Positions 61,475 to 64,000 of a DNA stretch of 64,000 nucleotides are shown here, one piece after another (positions within the stretch are counted from its first letter, which is position 1; each line of letters starts with the position of its first letter). Both the position numbers and the translations under genes were made by a program. The stretch covers positions 1,247,501-1,311,500 of the forward strand of contig NZ_JTDN01000001.1 of assembly GCF_000802385.1 (NCBI RefSeq), written 5' to 3'. Under the pieces are notes generated by a model, which worked only from the letters and a program-made list of their open reading frames with translations, did not search any database and was not told the DNA's origin. Source of the stretch: Croceibacterium mercuriale (lineage in GTDB: Bacteria > Pseudomonadota > Alphaproteobacteria > Sphingomonadales > Sphingomonadaceae).

Positions 61475-64000
61475 TCAGAAGGTGAAGGACAGCGACCCGC
61501 CGAAGCTGGTGCCGATGTCATAGGTGTTGATCTCGATCCGCCGGGTTCCATTGTCCTGGAACTCCTGATGGCTCTGACCGAAGAGGTTGCGCGCCTCCAG
61601 CTTCAGTTCGGCATCCACGCCGCCCAGGTCGATGCCCTGGCGGAACACGATGTCGAACCGCGCGCCGGGCTCCTCGATGATATCCGGCAGATCGCTGAAG
61701 CCGCGGCTGACCACGCGCTCGCTGCCGTAGGACAGCAGGAAGGTCAGCTGCTGCAGCCGCTCCGTATCTTCCAGCCCCAGCTGCAGATTGACCAGGTGAT
61801 CCGACTGGCCGGTCAGCGGCACGTCGGGGCGGAAGAACAGCGTCGCATCGTCGGTACCGAAGCCGAACACCGCGGTGGTATCGCCTTCCTGCACCTTGAT
61901 GGACGATTGCGTGTAGGTGTAGTTCGCGACGACCAGCAGCTGCTTGGTGGTGAACAGGCTGCCCAGCGCCTCCAGGTCGTAACGATACTCGAACTCCGCC
62001 TCGCCGCCATACAGCTCGGCCGAAGGGGCGTTGGCGAAGCTGGTCACGACGCGGCCATCCTCGAACGTCGCGAAGGCTTCGATCGGCCGATCGATCTTCT
62101 TGTAGAAACCGGCCAGCAGCGCGCGCGTCCCACCACCGGGGTAGTATTCCAGCCGGGCTTCCAGGTTCAGCAGCTCGCTGTCGGTCAGCAGCGGGTTGCC
62201 GCGGAAGGTGCGGGTGGTCTCCGGATCCTGGTACGGCTGGAAGATCAGCTCGCGGAACTGCGGACGGGCAATCGTCTTCGAGGCGCTGAGACGGGCCTGC
62301 AGACCGGCGTCGATCTCGTAGGTCAGCGTCGCCGCCGGCAGGAAGTAGTCGTTGTTCAGCGCAGTGGACGCGCCGATATCCGGCGGCGGGCTGGCGTACA
62401 CGCCGAGGTCCGGCTCGACCGTCTGCCGCGCATCCTCGTACCGGACACCCACGTCGAAGGTCAGCGCATCGAACAGGTTGCCGCGTGCCATCAGGTAGCC
62501 GGCATGGACCTCCAGCTCGGCGTTGAAGGCCGGGGCGGCGCTGGTCGTCTCGTCCAGCAGCAGCTGGTAGCGCATGGCGGGATCGGTGTTCTGGGCAGAC
62601 TCACCGAAGTCGATCACGTCATCGCTCAGCAGGCCACCCGGCTGCAGCAGGCTGAAAGCCGCCGGGAAGGAACCGTTGGCGCGGATGCGGAACTCGCGCC
62701 GGGAGGACGCCCGGTCCGTCTTGGTGTAGGCGTAACCACCCGTGACGGTGATGCCGTCCAGCACCGGATAGGACAGGTCCAGCCCGCCGTGGTAGACATT
62801 TTCCGTCAGGTCGGAGAACACCACCGAGGCGTTGCTGCGCTGCCCGTCCAGCGTGTTCTGCCACAGGCCTTCGTACAGGTTGTTCTCGTCCTGGCTCATG
62901 AAGTACTGGATCGAGTATTCGAACGGCGCCTCGCGCTGTGTCTGCGCATAGCCTGCGCGGACATCCACCTCGAAGTCCCCGAACTCCATCTCGCCGACGA
63001 ACTGGGAGTCGAACAGCTGGCGTTCGAACCACGACGTGTCGTTGTCGATCTCGCGGTTGCCGCTGTCGAAGTTGGTGCCGAAGCCCAGCACCGTCTGCTT
63101 CAGGGTGTCGCGGATGAACAGGTTGGTGAAGCGGAACCGGTGATCGCCGATCTCCAGCCCCAGGCCCAGCAGGCCGTTCACCAGCACGCGGTTGTCGGTG
63201 GTGTAGTTGAGCGACGTGCTGTTCAGCACCAGATCGCCGCTACCGGAAGCGTCGCTCTGGATCAGTCGGTTGCGCCAGCGATTGCTGATGCCGGCCGTCG
63301 CGATGATGCCCAGGCGACCATCGCCGACATCGATGCCGGTGCCGGCCGTGAGGGTGCCGGAGAAATTGACCGGCAGCCGATCCAGCCGCTGAATGGTCAT
63401 CATCTGAGGGTTCGTGATATCCTTGATGATGTCACGCACCGCGCCCCGGTCGGTGATGCTTTCCAGCTGCTGGCCACCGTCGAAGAACGCCTGCAAGGCC
63501 GGCGGCACGTCACGCGTGCCATCATCGAACCCGGTCCAGTCGCTGTCCGCACCAAAATACGAATAGCCGACCTGGCCGGTCGTCTCGGTATCGCCGCTGA
63601 TCCCGGTGCCGACGGTGATGAAGGTCCGGTCGGGCACGGCGGAAGTGGTGAGATTGATCACGCCGCCACCGAACTCGCCCGGGAAGTTGGCGGAATAGGT
63701 CTTCTGCACCAGCGAGGATGCGACCACGCTGGTCGGGAAGATGTCCAGCGGCACCACGCGGCTGAGCGGTTCCGGGCTCGGCAGCGGCAGCCCGTTGAGC
63801 AGCGCGAGGGAGTAACGGTCGCCCAGGCCACGCACGAATACCAGGCCATTGCCCTGCACGGACAGGCCGGTGACGCGGCCGAGCGCGCCGGCGATGTCGC
63901 CCTCACCCGTCCGCGCAATCTGTTCGGCCGACAGGACCGACAGCACCTGCGTGGCGTTGCGCTGCGGATCGCGGCTGACACGGCCGGTCACGATGATCTC
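61475..64000 (-). CDS. TonB-dependent outer-membrane receptor (3' part, N-terminus outside window)
   Basis: The frame runs off the right edge; the last visible codons read EIIVTGRVSR, the TonB box, so only the signal peptide and linker are missing. The plug (VLSVLSAEQIARTGEGDIAGALGRVTGL, VFVRGLGDRYSLALLNGLPLP, FPGEFGGGVINLTT) and a complete barrel ending FGGSLSFTF follow, with C-terminal Phe for BAM recognition. The RGLGDRY pattern belongs to a subgroup different from the FPDKN receptor at 45.8-49.4 kb. The substrate is not known. Confidence 0.93.
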   Translation of the reverse strand, partial: EIIVTGRVSRDPQRNATQVLSVLSAEQIARTGEGDIAGALGRVTGLSVQGNGLVFVRGLGDRYSLALLNGLPLPSPEPLSRVVPLDIFPTSVVASSLVQKTYSANFPGEFGGGVINLTTSAVPDRTFITVGTGISGDTETTGQVGYSYFGADSDWTGFDDGTRDVPPALQAFFDGGQQLESITDRGAVRDIIKDITNPQMMTIQRLDRLPVNFSGTLTAGTGIDVGDGRLGIIATAGISNRWRNRLIQSDASGSGDLVLNSTSLNYTTDNRVLVNGLLGLGLEIGDHRFRFTNLFIRDTLKQTVLGFGTNFDSGNREIDNDTSWFERQLFDSQFVGEMEFGDFEVDVRAGYAQTQREAPFEYSIQYFMSQDENNLYEGLWQNTLDGQRSNASVVFSDLTENVYHGGLDLSYPVLDGITVTGGYAYTKTDRASSRREFRIRANGSFPAAFSLLQPGGLLSDDVIDFGESAQNTDPAMRYQLLLDETTSAAPAFNAELEVHAGYLMARGNLFDALTFDVGVRYEDARQTVEPDLGVYASPPPDIGASTALNNDYFLPAATLTYEIDAGLQARLSASKTIARPQFRELIFQPYQDPETTRTFRGNPLLTDSELLNLEARLEYYPGGGTRALLAGFYKKIDRPIEAFATFEDGRVVTSFANAPSAELYGGEAEFEYRYDLEALGSLFTTKQLLVVANYTYTQSSIKVQEGDTTAVFGFGTDDATLFFRPDVPLTGQSDHLVNLQLGLEDTERLQQLTFLLSYGSERVVSRGFSDLPDIIEEPGARFDIVFRQGIDLGGVDAELKLEARNLFGQSHQEFQDNGTRRIEINTYDIGTSFGGSLSFTF

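Overview
The window is a high-GC (by eye about 65-68 %) chromosomal segment of an alphaproteobacterium, most probably of the order Sphingomonadales (Sphingomonadaceae/Erythrobacteraceae-like). The evidence is the gene order dapA - smpB - DUF2062 - cckA - (DUF4139 pair) - recA - alaS, a CckA-type hybrid kinase, an alphaproteobacterial GAAC-N7-GAAC SOS box in front of recA, a DUF6456-like protein, a gene-transfer-agent type holin, and large carbohydrate-type TonB receptors. Coding density is very high: no stretch longer than 300 bases lacks a gene. No CRISPR array, insertion sequence, integrase or rRNA was seen.

Layout. 1-7.7 kb: 3' part of a DEAD-box RNA helicase; convergent PcrA/UvrD helicase; a secreted Pro/Thr/Gly-rich protein; rsmD-rluB; a KefB-type cation/proton antiporter. 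7.7-19.6 kb: a 58-aa hydrophilic protein, then a long minus-strand block that in transcription order reads dapA, smpB, DUF2062 protein, cckA, two tandem DUF4139 proteins, recA, alaS. 19.7-32 kb: lytic transglycosylase, greB, patatin-like hydrolase, beta-barrel outer-membrane protein, rlmN, a YciB/IspZ-type membrane protein with an extra N-terminal domain, a PhoX-like phosphatase carrying an extra beta-rich segment, polyprenyl diphosphate synthase and chorismate mutase. 30.7-37 kb: PepSY protein / response regulator / histidine kinase set, SIMPL protein, ABC-F ATPase, and a divergent DUF6456/HTH pair. 37-44.3 kb: yajC-secD-secF, tRNA-Pro(GGG), holin, aroQ-accB-accC, Lrp-type regulator, tRNA(CAT), tRNA-Pro(TGG).

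44.3-52.8 kb is a small pectin-related locus: a family-10 pectate lyase diverges from a large TonB receptor, which is followed after a very strong hairpin by a secreted six-hairpin (DUF4450-like) protein. The divergent promoter region carries two copies of TTGTCATACA, one of them within a perfect FadR/GntR-type palindrome. 52.8-55.6 kb is a tightly coupled polyamine operon (carboxynorspermidine synthase - Cys-rich lipoprotein - carboxynorspermidine decarboxylase). 55.7-64 kb holds a threonine dehydratase-like enzyme, the operon otsB - GH15 glucosidase - otsA with 4-base overlaps, an OmpR-type regulator with a degenerate receiver, and the 3' portion of another TonB receptor running off the right edge.

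Most genes are housekeeping. The parts most worth attention are the pectin locus with its operator pair, the lone GTA-type holin, the lipoprotein embedded in the polyamine operon, the glucosidase embedded in the trehalose operon, the DUF4139 protein carrying a TonB-box-like motif behind a polyproline run, and several unexplained palindromes. No single cluster in the window can be claimed from sequence alone as a wholly new system.
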